Shown: positions 49,327 to 61,500 of the stretch, in pieces | How the letters are laid out: every line of letters begins with the position of its first letter | How positions within the stretch are numbered: the first letter of the stretch is position 1 | Assembly: GCF_040954835.1 (NCBI RefSeq) | Contig: NC_090704.1 | Coordinates: 43,900,979-43,964,978 of the forward strand | DNA length: 64,000 nt | Origin: Lepisosteus oculatus | Taxonomy: Eukaryota; Chordata; Actinopteri; Semionotiformes; Lepisosteidae | Direction of reading: 5' to 3' | Position numbers and translations under genes: made by a program | The notes under the pieces: generated by a model | Database searches by the model: none | Seen by the model: only the letters and a program-made list of their open reading frames with translations | Told to the model about the DNA's origin: nothing

Positions 49327-49763
49327 TTTTACTGCACTCTCCGTGCTTTGTATCCTCATTATGCTTTTATCATGAGTTCACTTTTCCATTTCTGATTTTG
49401 TAACGGCACACTTTGATCAGGAAAATATTACAAGACCTCACTTAGTCAGTTTGCTCATTACTCCAAAAAGTCTTTATAGAATCAGGTGCAAGATTTTCAG
49501 ATGTCGGTTTTGTTTTGTAGCTTCATGGTACATCACCAGATCAAACAATAACCAAGACAGAATGCTCCCAAATGCTTTTTATATAATACAACATACAGTA
49601 TTTAAATCCTACATGTACACACATTACAGTATTTACTTTTGTTTACATATTTGGCAATAAATTACAAAGTATACATTAACACAATTAATATACAGGAGAT
49701 AAAACACGTTCGTAATAATGATGACAAAGTTTTTATATTTTATAGCAAAATAATGTGCAAGTG

Positions 49764-50120
49764 GTCATCCAGATATCACAGGTCTCATCCTTCGGATGAG
49801 ATGTAAAACCGAGGTCCTGACTTTCTGTGATCATTAAAAATCCCAAGGTGTTTCTCAAAAAGAGTAGGGGTGTAACCCCAGCGTCCTGGACAAATTTCTC
49901 CCTGGCATTGACCAATCATGGCCTCCTAATAATCATCATCATCTCTGAACTGTCTTCATCACTCTGTTCTCCTCCCCACCGAGAGCTGGTGCGTGGGGAG
50001 AGTACTGGCTGCCGTCACATCATCCAGGTGGCAGATACACATTCGTTGTGGTGGAGGGGAGTCGCTTTGAGTGGATTGTCCGGAAAAGTGCTATATAAGT
50101 GTAAGGAATTATTCATTATT
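49764..50120 (+). mobile_element. 5S-type SINE, 5'-truncated copy
   Basis: It begins within the body ('catccttcggatgagatgta') and keeps 'gaccaatcatggcctcctaa', 'catcatccaggtgg' and the 'aaaagtgctatataagtgta' tail, then a short ATT run. The 5S head is missing. Confidence 0.85.
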
Positions 50121-52419
50121 ATTACATTGTGCTGTAACCTTCTAAAGAATAGTTAAATGCAGTGATGGACAACTCACGAGGTGCATGCAGATTTGTGACT
50201 GGGACTCCAGACTCATCAAGACATCCACATCTACCGTACTAGCAGCTGTAATGTTCATAGAGAATTCGAATTAAATGAAGTAACATCAGGGTTTGTCCAG
50301 ATTGTTTAATTTGCCCCTTTTTGGAGGCAGCTAATGTAAACTAACCCAGAGGCTCACAGATGTTTATTTTATGTGCAAATTGTTATTTATTCCCTGAAGG
50401 GGTACTTAGAATGGGAGTGCACAGCCTGTGTCCACAAACCTCAACAATCAGATCAGCTCAGAAGTAATTTGATTACTTCAGCCCCAGTGTAGGTGTTACT
50501 GCATGCAACGATACATAGCCACACCACTGAAAATCATTCCAGATTTCAGAACTGCCTGCTGAGCTGGTTCAACAAATAATTGGTTGATGGAGTCCAGCAG
50601 AAAAATCCAACTATCCTACAATAATCACGAAGCACTCTCAGAAGTGAACAGTGAGACTATAAATTGACAAAGAAAGGGAAAATCTCAAAACATGCAAAAT
50701 AACAGCAATTAATGTATATAATGACGAAGTAACTTGTAGTGACATTATTGTCAACTCTATATTGAAACGTACTGTACACTTAAATTTAAGGTGCAACTTT
50801 TTAAATATGCATTTCACCTTTGGTTACAAACATACTGCGACCTAAACTAGGCAATCAGTTTTATTTCTCCAAAATCTAAAACAATGAAATCTGCATTAAC
50901 ATAATACTGCTAATAACAATTAGATATTCATCTGAAATTACCTCCCTGGAACAAAAAAATGAAGGGCTTTTCAAAATCAATGAAGATGTGCAAACAATGT
51001 TTAGATTAAATATTGCCTAGCACATGACAGACAGCACAATATAAAGCACCCACTTGCTACTCAGTTTGATTTCTTGTAAATGAAACCCTTTTTAAAACAT
51101 GCAAGATTTTAGTTTTGAAACAGAAAGGAAATAATTTGTACGTGCCACTTCAAAGAACTGCAAAGAACTGAGAATACCAGAGTGTGATTCACAGCTCAAG
51201 AAGCCTTCTTTTTTGCAATCATTTCTTACAAAAATGCACACCGCTCAGCATATTTAATACTGATCAGGGCCATTATGATTTATTATAAATCAGACCATAA
51301 TTCTGTGCATTTTTCTTTTCTTTCAGATGCATATGGGAACGGTCACGTCTGAATGAATATTAAGCGTCCAAACACCAACAGCCCCACTTTCATTACAATA
51401 TTCTTTCACTTTTCATCAGCTTATAAAAGTAAACATAAAAAGGACACAGAGATGTATTGTTCATTTCTAAATGTTCTTAGCAGCTACTAAAAAAGGCTCA
51501 CAGCCTGTGTTTTCTATGGTTATTTCCATTTTTCCCTGCCTCACCGAATTCACTATGGGATGGGGATCTTCTTCCATCTCTTTCTGTGTCAAACACAGTC
51601 CTTTCCACCGAACCTGAAGAGCGGGTTTCGTAAAACCCTCCAAAGCAAGCAGGAAGGAGCTCGTCTCAGACGGTCTCTCCTCAGTCTCTCTTGGTGCCTG
51701 CTTGATTTGCCTGGTCAAGCCTGATCCTTCCGAGAAGCTGAGGTTTCAAAGCAGGAGCTGCTTCAAGTCACCAGCTTGAACTAGGGTTCCCATACGTATC
51801 GTACCACATGAGAAGGGCTACAAATGAGAGGCCATTTGTATCCTTAGGAGTTCAGCAAGTGCTGTACATTTTCAATTGTTTCCTGTTTCTCTCCGTGTGT
51901 CTTTTGAGTTTCTAAAGACAATTATAGTGTAATGCCACAATTTAGATTCGTTTTTTACTTTCTCCAACAAGCTGTTTCATGCCCTTAGTGTGTACACAAT
52001 GTAATAAATAAACAGAGTCTCACCACTTGTTTGTATCAGTCACACTGGTGAGTATGTACCACACTTCCTCTGTATAAATGTATTAGTACTATATCTATTG
52101 ATACTTGTTCCATTCAGTGCACAATTCTGTTTGCTCTCCTTACTTTCCAATAGTGCGCCAGAAACCTGATACTTCAGGTGATTAAGATCAGGGTAATTAC
52201 ACCTGCATCTTATCTTTTCACGAGTTTTTCTTGATCACTCTGAGGTTACTCACTGTAACCAATCTGATTACCAGCTACAGTGGACACTGATAGTCACAGC
52301 CTCAGACTCTTGTAGTTGTAGTTTAGAACTGCGCTTAAGGAGAGCTGTGGATGTTTTCTGCTGCTTAAACTACTGCAAACATCCATGTCAGTTTGTTTTC
52401 GGTGGCCAGGGCAGAATAA

Positions 52420-52576
52420 TCACTGGATAATCCCAGCAAATGTGTTGATGGGCAGAGGCAGACCCTTTGTCATGTACTTCATCAGTCCTACATCTTTTTC
52501 GTCTCCCAAGGTAAATTTCGATTTCCTGGCTTTCTGAATGCAGTAGCCTGGGTCCAGGCACCTCGATACTTCGATG
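52420..52576 (-). CDS. pik3r6: pik3r6 coding exon 18 (C-terminus, stop)
   Basis: Acceptor tttgttttacag; stop TGA at 52420-52422. It ends LPLPINTFAGIIQ (human LLMPINTFSGIVQ), fixing identity and the true C-terminus. Confidence 0.94.
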
Positions 52577-55500
52577 CTGTAAAACAAAGAACAGAAAAAA
52601 AAACACCTGAAATGAAGAATTCACAAATTGGAATTTCCTTCAGTCTAAACTTCAAAGACATCCAAACTTCTCAACTGCATCCCAAGGAAGGTTGTCCTTG
52701 CTAAAAATCCACAGGAAAGTGCCATCACACCACTCACACTGAGAATCTGAACCAAAACAAATATTTTTTTTCAATTCACTGTGGATCACTTTTCTGCCTT
52801 ATAGAAACCCTTGGTAGTGCAATACAGCAGATACAGGGGCTTGATTAAAAGATGCAGAATGTAATTTTTGAGTGTGTTTGCATCAATCATAAAACTAATT
52901 ACTGTTTCCATTTGGGGCGGAGTGGTGGCTCTGTGGCTAAGGATCTGCACCTGTGGCTAGAAGGCTGCCGGTTCAAATCCCGCAGCCGGCAGAGGAATCC
53001 TACTCTGTTGGGCCCCTGAACAAGGCCCTTAACCCAACTGCTCCAAGGGCACCGTATAAATGGCTGACCCTGCACTCTGACCCCAAGCTTTTCACTCCCT
53101 GTGTGTGTGTCTGTCTCATGGAGAGCAAGCTGGGGTATGCGAAAAGACAAATTCCTAATGCAAGAAATTGTATATGGCCAATAAAGTGATCTTATCTTAT
53201 CTATTCATGTAGCAACACAAGCACTGCTAGACTGTTTCAAATCATTTGACATGGCAGAAGATTTTAATTGGTGCTCACCTCAAAACATCCTTAAAAACTC
53301 TCTTGGAGTCCTTGTCAAGGCAAACTGTGAAGGTGCGTCGCTCAAGGGACCTGATTTTAATGCTACACGTTCTGATCCTCTGATCCTATGAATATAACAG
53401 ATAAACACATTGTAGCCAACCTTCTGTATTATCATGGCCATGGAAATTTCAGACATGCAGGTGTAGAACCTCATTTTTTTATAGTATTTGAGTTGGATCG
53501 TCATTGCACTGTACCAACAACCTCCTAAATGTTTAACAAGAAAAACAAACATGAAACTTACCACCCCAGTCTTGATTTTGGGACTATCAGAAAAGCTCAC
53601 AGTGAGACAGTCAAGGTCTGAAAAAAAGAAAGGAGATGAACAGAGTCACGAGTTTTCAAGTAAACACTAAACATATTTCAGCTGAGAATACACTCCTTAC
53701 AAGCAGAAAACAAAAATGGAATATCCTGTGAACTGAAGTAACTTTTTTTGTTCCTTTGTTTTACCAGGTACGTAAATTGAGAACATACTGCATACTAAAC
53801 AGTGACCTGCAGACTCATTAATATAGCAGGGTATTGGAGCAATATGAGTGAGGGACTGTGCTCACAGGGGCAACTGCAGCACTGATCCTGAGATCTGACT
53901 CCCCCAACCGTCCGGTCTGGAACCTGGAGCCCTACTGTACTTCACTGGAAGCATGAATCATGAAATGATGAAATGTGCAAACCTCCCGTTATTGTAATTC
54001 ATTCAACTGAATGCACTGTTGTTTCAAATGTTTGCTTATTTCAAACAACTTGAGAGCACTTATATGAAAATATGAAATATGAAAAGAAATAGGTGACATA
54101 TTGCACGTATTATGAAATTGTGATTTTGCTGCATCTCGTGCTTAATTCCTCCACCAACGTTCAGGTTTGGTTATCGCACTGGAGGCCTCTAGTGGTAGGA
54201 GAGCAGGTACTGCTTCTGATAACCTTCACTGTGCTGCAAGTAAATCATTCAAATCGTCACCTTTCTTTCTGAAATACCAAGTAGTGCAAACAATAAGCAA
54301 TTACCAGTCCAGTTAAAACCAGTATTCTTTATGTACTGGATATATCCCTTGCTTACCATCTCTTTCACTCATGGGAATAGCATTGATGAGCACACCAGAT
54401 GTTCTTAGTGAAACTCCCCTGTTCGTTTCCCTGTTGCTCAAAGACGCCTTTGCAACAAAAAGATGACAAAATACAAAAACATAAAAAATCTGTTCATCAA
54501 GACAAAGGATGTTTAATGAAAGCAAGCTGGAAATACCAGTGTTAAATGGCAAACAGATCACCAAAACATCAGAGGATATCGTTCAGGATTTCAAAAAAAA
54601 TATTACAATAAGGGTCAATTTAAATTATATTGCTTTATACTAATAAAACAGCCATTTTATACTTTGTTCAACATACACAGAGTTGTCCAGAAAGAGCACA
54701 CAAATATTAGGAAATAAAGACCTACCTTTATGTAGTTGACAGAGATGACTGCACCACAGATTTCAGAAATACTCTTTTTATTTCTAACTGATCCCTCTGG
54801 AGAATTAATGGAATAACACTTTATTAGCAAACAAGGAAATTTACTGCCCATTCCACAGTTATGTCTTTAGCTCACAATACATTTCCCAAAAAGTATATAT
54901 TCATTTGTCAGATGCATTTGCTACACAAATGATTTATAGATAACCCAATAGAACACTTTCACAGTCGACCATTTAAAGAAGGTAACGTACATGGTGCAGT
55001 AATAAATAGATTGAGCCTTATAAATTCCAGAATACAAAATAAACATATCATAATAATTTACAAAGATAAAATATTGTGTTAAATAAAATAAACTGGATTG
55101 ATTGTTTAATTCAATTGTGAATTGGATAATAATTTGGAAATCTGCAGGATTAAATGCTTCATGTCAATTATTTTTGGAGGGTGCATTTTTAAAAACAGGT
55201 ATTAGAACTATTGCAGTCTAGTGTTCAGCGGATTAAAATTGCAAGTCATTTTTGGCTTAGACAGATTAAAACAAAATCTACAAAGAAACAGCAAAAAAAA
55301 AACCCATCCCGTTGGCTTCTGATCGCACCTGGGAAAAGTCTGAATTCTGGGAAGTCGACTGCCAGCTGTGTGACGAAAACATCCTCCACAGCCTCCTTCG
55401 TCAAGCTGGAGAATGTTATCTGGACACAGGACACAGAAGATTACATTGCATCCAGGAAAAATGACACTTCAGGGGTGCGATTTATAGATCGGCTGCATTT

Positions 55501-58500
55501 CTTTGGTGCACTGCTCAGACTGCCACTAGAGAGTGAGCAGAAACTGATTTCAATTAAGCAAATCGACAGAGAGGGCAAAAAAAAAAAACAGACCCTGCTT
55601 CGTTCCATCCATGACAAGAAAGCGAGAGGAACTCAAATAGTTAATTCTGATCATTAAACAGACCAGAAAAGAGATTTCTTCTGCTTTTAAAGCGAAAGGA
55701 AGGACGGGCAGTCTGAACGCCATCTCTTGATTTTCGTGCAGCACATGGAACACCGCAGGCAGGCACCTACCTTGACAGAGTAGAGAGTGAAGAAGACAGG
55801 TTGCAGAGCCAAGCGGATGTAGTAGGAGATAACATCAACCAGAAACGGGTCTGTCTCTGCAGATTTGCTCGTGCTTGACTGCTGAAATAAACACAAGTGG
55901 CCCTCTGTTACTTCTCGGAGGGAGGTGCAAGGCGTCTAGTTTTCCCGACAGAGCGCGACCCACTCAGCGGGTCAAATCAAACAGGTCAAATTGAAAATGG
56001 TGATTTCCAATGCTTTGGAAGAGGTAAAGTGTTTGTATTCATGCTACGCTACCACATCAAAGCCTTAACTAAGAAGTGAAGATCTGTGCTGGTTTCTCCT
56101 TGCCATCTATGTTACTATGCATATACAAATGTGAGAAAGGTTAACAAATGGAAGGAACTGTAAGAAAATTGATCTCTATTGATCTTGTTTTACAACAAAA
56201 TGTTGAGACTTGTGACCCCTTGTGAAGAGGCTAGAAGGGCATCATACAGCCAATACCCACAAGGCTGTACTGTCTTTGTGTCTTGTAAACACAAGTGACT
56301 TAACATTTAGCCCTGGAATGACGAGACTTTATATAGCACACGCCACCAAGAAAACTGAAACCAAGATAAGGAAGCTTCTTGAGGCTCAGCCAGAAGCAGA
56401 GTCATTTCAGACAGAGTTTTGAGGGCGGCGGCTATTTCCCGCACTCTTACCATTTTGACCAGCTTGGGAATCATGTTTCCCAGGCTGTTAATGTTGCTCT
56501 CGAACCAAGGATCCACTCTTCCAAGGTAAGAGGCCAGGAGACAAGGTTTGCTGCTTGTAGCTGAAACATTCTCCTGTAAGACAAGAAAGAACAAACTGCT
56601 GTTCCAGACGATAGCTCCACTGGCTTTTTTGTTCCTGGCAATGTCTGTCTTTTCAACTGATAATCCGAGAGCAGGCAGTCCTTCAGCAGTGCAGAAAGGT
56701 TTTCTTCTTTGTACATACTGAAAGCTATACAATTAAAAGCTGCAAAGACTTTAATGTAGTCAAATTTAATGTGCCTGTTGTGACCTAATGTAACAATAAC
56801 ATGATTTTACCTTAACTGGAGAGGCGTTCTGCGGCTCGCTAGCGACAGGTACGTAGTAAATCTTCAGATTCAGCTTTGTTGTCAGAAAGGGACGCCGTGC
56901 CTCCCTCTTCCTATGACAGAAACCATATTAAGCAAAAAGCAAAAATGCTAAAAAAATACAGTACTTTAGCTGTAATAGAGGAAGCTGAACATGGTCTTTT
57001 AGGCTATTCTCTGGGATATCTCCAAAATAAGCCATTAATCACGATATCAGCAGGCTGGGTTCTAAATATTTCATGACGTTTTGCGTGAGATAGTGTGTCA
57101 GGGAGGGAAACGCCTCAATCATTTTAAGCGCACCCTTACCTTAGGGAATAATAGGCCTTTGCCAGCTTTCCTAGCACCTGGTCATCTCCCATCACCACAA
57201 CGCGGGCAGTGTAGAGCCGCTGCTGCTTGCTCACAGACATCCCGCGGCTCCCCACTTTCCTCTGCAGTTTCCCGCTGGCACTGGGCTCCTCAAGCACACC
57301 GTCCTGAAGGAGAGCCATGCCGTCCGAAACCGAGGGCTTCATCCTGATGCAGCCCCTCCTCAACAGCCTGGCCTGCTCCTGCTCACTCCCACCACTAGGG
57401 GGCTCCTCCGCCACAGCCGGCAGCTCATTCGGAGGCAGATCCCTCTCGATCCCGCTGTCGTTGGACAGGATGGAGTGCCGTGTCATCTCCGGGCTGAAGT
57501 CCACTGAGAAATCGTTCAGGTCAAAGAAGTCTGGGCCCATGCTGTAGTGGTCGTAGGAGGACCCTGACCTAACAAACTTCGCAAGCTCTCTCCCTGTTTC
57601 CAAAAGCAGAAGAGGACATCATAAACATCCACATAATGAACAGCTCGTGGAGTTTGTGATGGCTGCCTGGGCTCTGCGTGTGAGTTTGAAGTAAGCAAGC
57701 TAATGCATTTGAAAATCACATTTTAATTTAGGAGAAGGAGAATTCTGAATGGATTTGTTGGAAGTTCTCACTCTCTGTGTTGGCACAACTGTCAGAAACA
57801 TTCTAAGACACGCTCGTATTTCAAAGGGAAAAGGAGCCCAAAAATGGGATATCTGCATTGGTATCAAAACAAGTCAGTTTTCCCCCCCAAAAAATGAAAG
57901 CCAAATGAAGAAATAAACCTCACTTACACAACTGTTCATCCTCCCGCCAGAGGTGAAAGCTGATTTCAGGGTTTGGCAGGGGGACGCTACACAGAGACCC
58001 CTGCGACTGCACATCTTAATAGAAAGCAGAAAGGAACAGAACTTAAACATGAAAACAAACCATATTATCTGGGGTAGAAAGGAGAGGGGGAAGGAAGGGA
58101 GTATCAATAATATTCATTGGAAAAATCTCAATATCAGACATCAAAAATCTTTCGACCTTTCCTTTAATCCAGCTTCACAAGAAAAAATACCTCCTACAGG
58201 ACAGGTGCAATGGCATACCATGGTCTGCAGTCCTGAGGATGTGTGCATAGAGCTTCTGCAGTCTCGCTGTGTACTGACTGCGGTCTGACCCCGCTTCCTC
58301 TGAACAGTGCTCCATGCACAACACCACTTCCTGGAAGTATGCCTCAACATCTTGTCCTCCGGCCTGCAACACAAAGGCACTATTAATAGCCACACACAAA
58401 ACTGCTTCCTAAACCCATGATGCTCTAACCGGCAAGCAATTCATTTGGAATGACTTGGTCTCTCTACCTAGCCTTTTCAGCAGTTTTCTGAAACTTGGGA

Positions 58501-61500
58501 TTCCCTTTTGCAAGTGGTTTGATAATGATTAATAATAATAATTCCTCACACTTCTATAGCGCTTTTCTGGACACTCCACTCAAAGTGCTTTACATGGAAT
58601 GGGGACTCCCAGTGTGCAGCCCCACCTGGATGATGTGACAGCAGCCAAAGTGCACCAGAACTCTCACCACACATCAGCTATTAGTGAGGAAGAGAACAGC
58701 ATAATGAAGCCAATTCATAGATGGGGATTATTAGGAGGCCATGATTGGTAAGCGCCAAAGAGAAATTTGGCCAGAACACCAGAGTAACACCCCTACTCTT
58801 TTTGAGAAACGCCCTGGGATTTTTAATGACTACAGTGAGTCAGGACCTTGGTTATACGTCTCATCTAAAGGACTGCACCTTTTTACAATATGGCTTTACG
58901 TGTCTTCCTCTCAAATGACAGTTTTTACTATTTGCATTTTTTCTCTGTGGTTTCTCACACTGTTGTTCCATCCTAGATGTCCGGGACACGGACAGTGGAC
59001 ACCTCACACACAATTCCCCCACCCCAGTTAAAAATAAATATATTAACATTGACACTGTACAGTAATGCTCAAGTTTGTCAGCGATATCATTTATTGGTAA
59101 GCACTGACTCAATCTTGAGGTTTTCCTTTAAACAGACTTTCAATCTTCACAGTGAAAGGTTCCGCAACACATGTCCTACCCTAAGATTAGCAGTCATGAA
59201 GAGAGTAAACCTGCTTGTCTGTCCAGGTATTCCTGAAGCTTGCATTACCATCAAGAACTGCACGCACAAGGGCCTAGTCAGAAGCAGATCACTGCGCTGC
59301 GCTGAGCCGAGCATGGTGACTCACAAACCACACCGACCTCCAGAATCCGAGCCAGAGCAGGACCATCGCAGCTCTCCCCCAGCGCGGCCTGCAAGGTGTG
59401 CTGGATGACACTGCGCATGTGCCCCACGGGGCTGTGCAGGGGGCTGCTGGACTCGATGTCTCGGCTCAGCGCGGCCCCCGTCTCGCCCGGGAACACGCCG
59501 GGGTCTGCAAACACAAGCACCCTGCAGGGAAGCCACAGCCCGAGAGTGAGAATGTCTGAAAAAACACGAAGCACGTGCACGGCCTCATCTGGAGCGCCAG
59601 TTGTGCAACGTATTGCAACAGCACATACAAGTATAAAAACAGACTTTCTAAAATTATGCATGACCACTGCCTACAATACTTTTCTCCTCTCTTAAAGAAA
59701 GCTCTACAAATTAGATGTGAACTGCCGATATAAGTCTTTTGTGGCTTTTGTTTGTCTAACTACTACATGTTACAAACAACCATCTGTAAAGCTACCCATA
59801 AGAGACAGGTTATTGTACGCTGTATCTTTTCAGATATAGGTTATAATACACTGTATGATGTACAGTGAAGTGTACTTACTTTTCCTGGTATGGAAATTGG
59901 TCATTCTTTATGTTTTGCTCAGTAATAAGCATCCTCTGATATAAAAGACCTGCAAAACAGAGAGATGTGTGTTAGAGTAGGCCGGCTCATATGGATGTTC
60001 AAAACATAAGGGATGCCACCTGCTCCTTTCTCCCATCTGACTCTGGCAGGATCATTCTGAAGCCGATTGCGACGAACATCACCTTGCAAACGAGATGAGT
60101 CGATGACTCCATCCGCAAAGGTAATAAGACAAGCAGGCTACAACATGAAAAATTAAACTGATAACCAGAACTGCCTTACATGTTAGAAAGCAGGGGACAC
60201 AGGAGAGACCCGATTCCCATTTCAAAGGAATCTGTCCTCTGCAGCAAGTCAGAGACGAAAGCCGTGCGGTCACACAGACTCTGTACCTGGGGTGTAGCGT
60301 TCTGTTTTAATCTTGACAGCGTGGCTGAGGCCGATCGTGCAGTAGGGCTCAGGGAGTGTTAACAACCGTTTGCAGAAGTCATACACCCTTTGATACAGGT
60401 CGTCAGGAATGTACGCTGCCTGCAGTAAAATGAGAAAGCACATTGTGAAGAAAGTCATGGTACTGTCCCATCAGTTCTCGGGCTCTGGGAACCCCTGGGG
60501 TCATCAGAGATTGTCCAGGATGTGGCTCCCAAAAAATAGGAAAGGAAACTGCCAGCAATGTTTCAAACGACATAGTGAACCTCCCCTGACAGCACTTATG
60601 ATATACTGCATAATTTTATTTAAAAACACTTTCAATTAATCCATTTAAAACTTATGTATATGAGAAATACTCAGTAAAATTTATGATAAATTATGGTCAC
60701 AATTTGCCTGTGAAATCAAAATACATGTAGCTGACCAAAAACAGCAATCTCATACTGAATGCCACACATTTAAGACTTAAATTAATGTAGACATAAGCAT
60801 TTTGTTTCTGCCTTTTACATCTATGTTATATATTTTCATGCTTGAATTTACAGGCATCTTTCAGAATCTACTACTTTGCCTACATTGTAATTTCCTTGTT
60901 AATTATTTTCCGACTGTGTTCCCTCATGGTTTGTATGAGTAGAAAACGATACTGGTCTGCAGCACAAAAGCTGCCTTAATGAAGCTGCTAGAACATGCCA
61001 GCTAATATTTTACACACCCTGCACACATAAAAACAGAGCACACGAGGTACAGGTATGTAGGAAACTCCATTCAGTTTTATCGTGATCTCACAGAGTTGTA
61101 AGGCTGAACCATCTTGGGAGACTTCTAATTGACCACACATATAGTTGATATAAGCTGTTCCTCACTGATATTTCACCTGATTGGTGCTCATAAACATGGT
61201 ATAGCTATGACTGACCAGTGCAACAATCCTAATATACATCTGATAAGAAACACCACAATGTACCAGCATGGGCTAACATTAGTATAAACCTGCATCTTCC
61301 ATTTTTAAGTGGAATTCCAACTCCCAGTCTAATTTGCAGCAAGTTCTGCTTAATTTTAAATTATATATGTGAAGGATATCTTGTGACATCCATGTTAAGC
61401 CCATTACATACAGTATAGAGGAATCATCAGAGGTTTCTTAAACAGACACAAGATAAGCTAACATAAGAAGGATTATACTTTCAGTCCATCTTTCTGTTAT

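Larger units (their letters stand above)
48741..52419. other. intergenic region between MFSD6L and PIK3R6
   Basis: It contains two SINE fragments (49208-49326 and 49764-50120). No gene is seen. The part near 52.4 kb should include the PIK3R6 3' untranslated region. A minus-strand AATAAA (plus TTTATT at about 51279) is a possible but unproven polyadenylation signal. Confidence 0.6.

Noticed and set aside
52911-52990. Functional tRNA gene
   Set aside because: Box A and box B-like strings are present but no cloverleaf is evident; the unit continues into a SINE body and tail.
55211-55657. 148-codon plus-strand frame
   Set aside because: Antisense to pik3r6 exon 13 and its flanks; it lacks family similarity, whereas the minus strand has conserved, in-phase splice borders.
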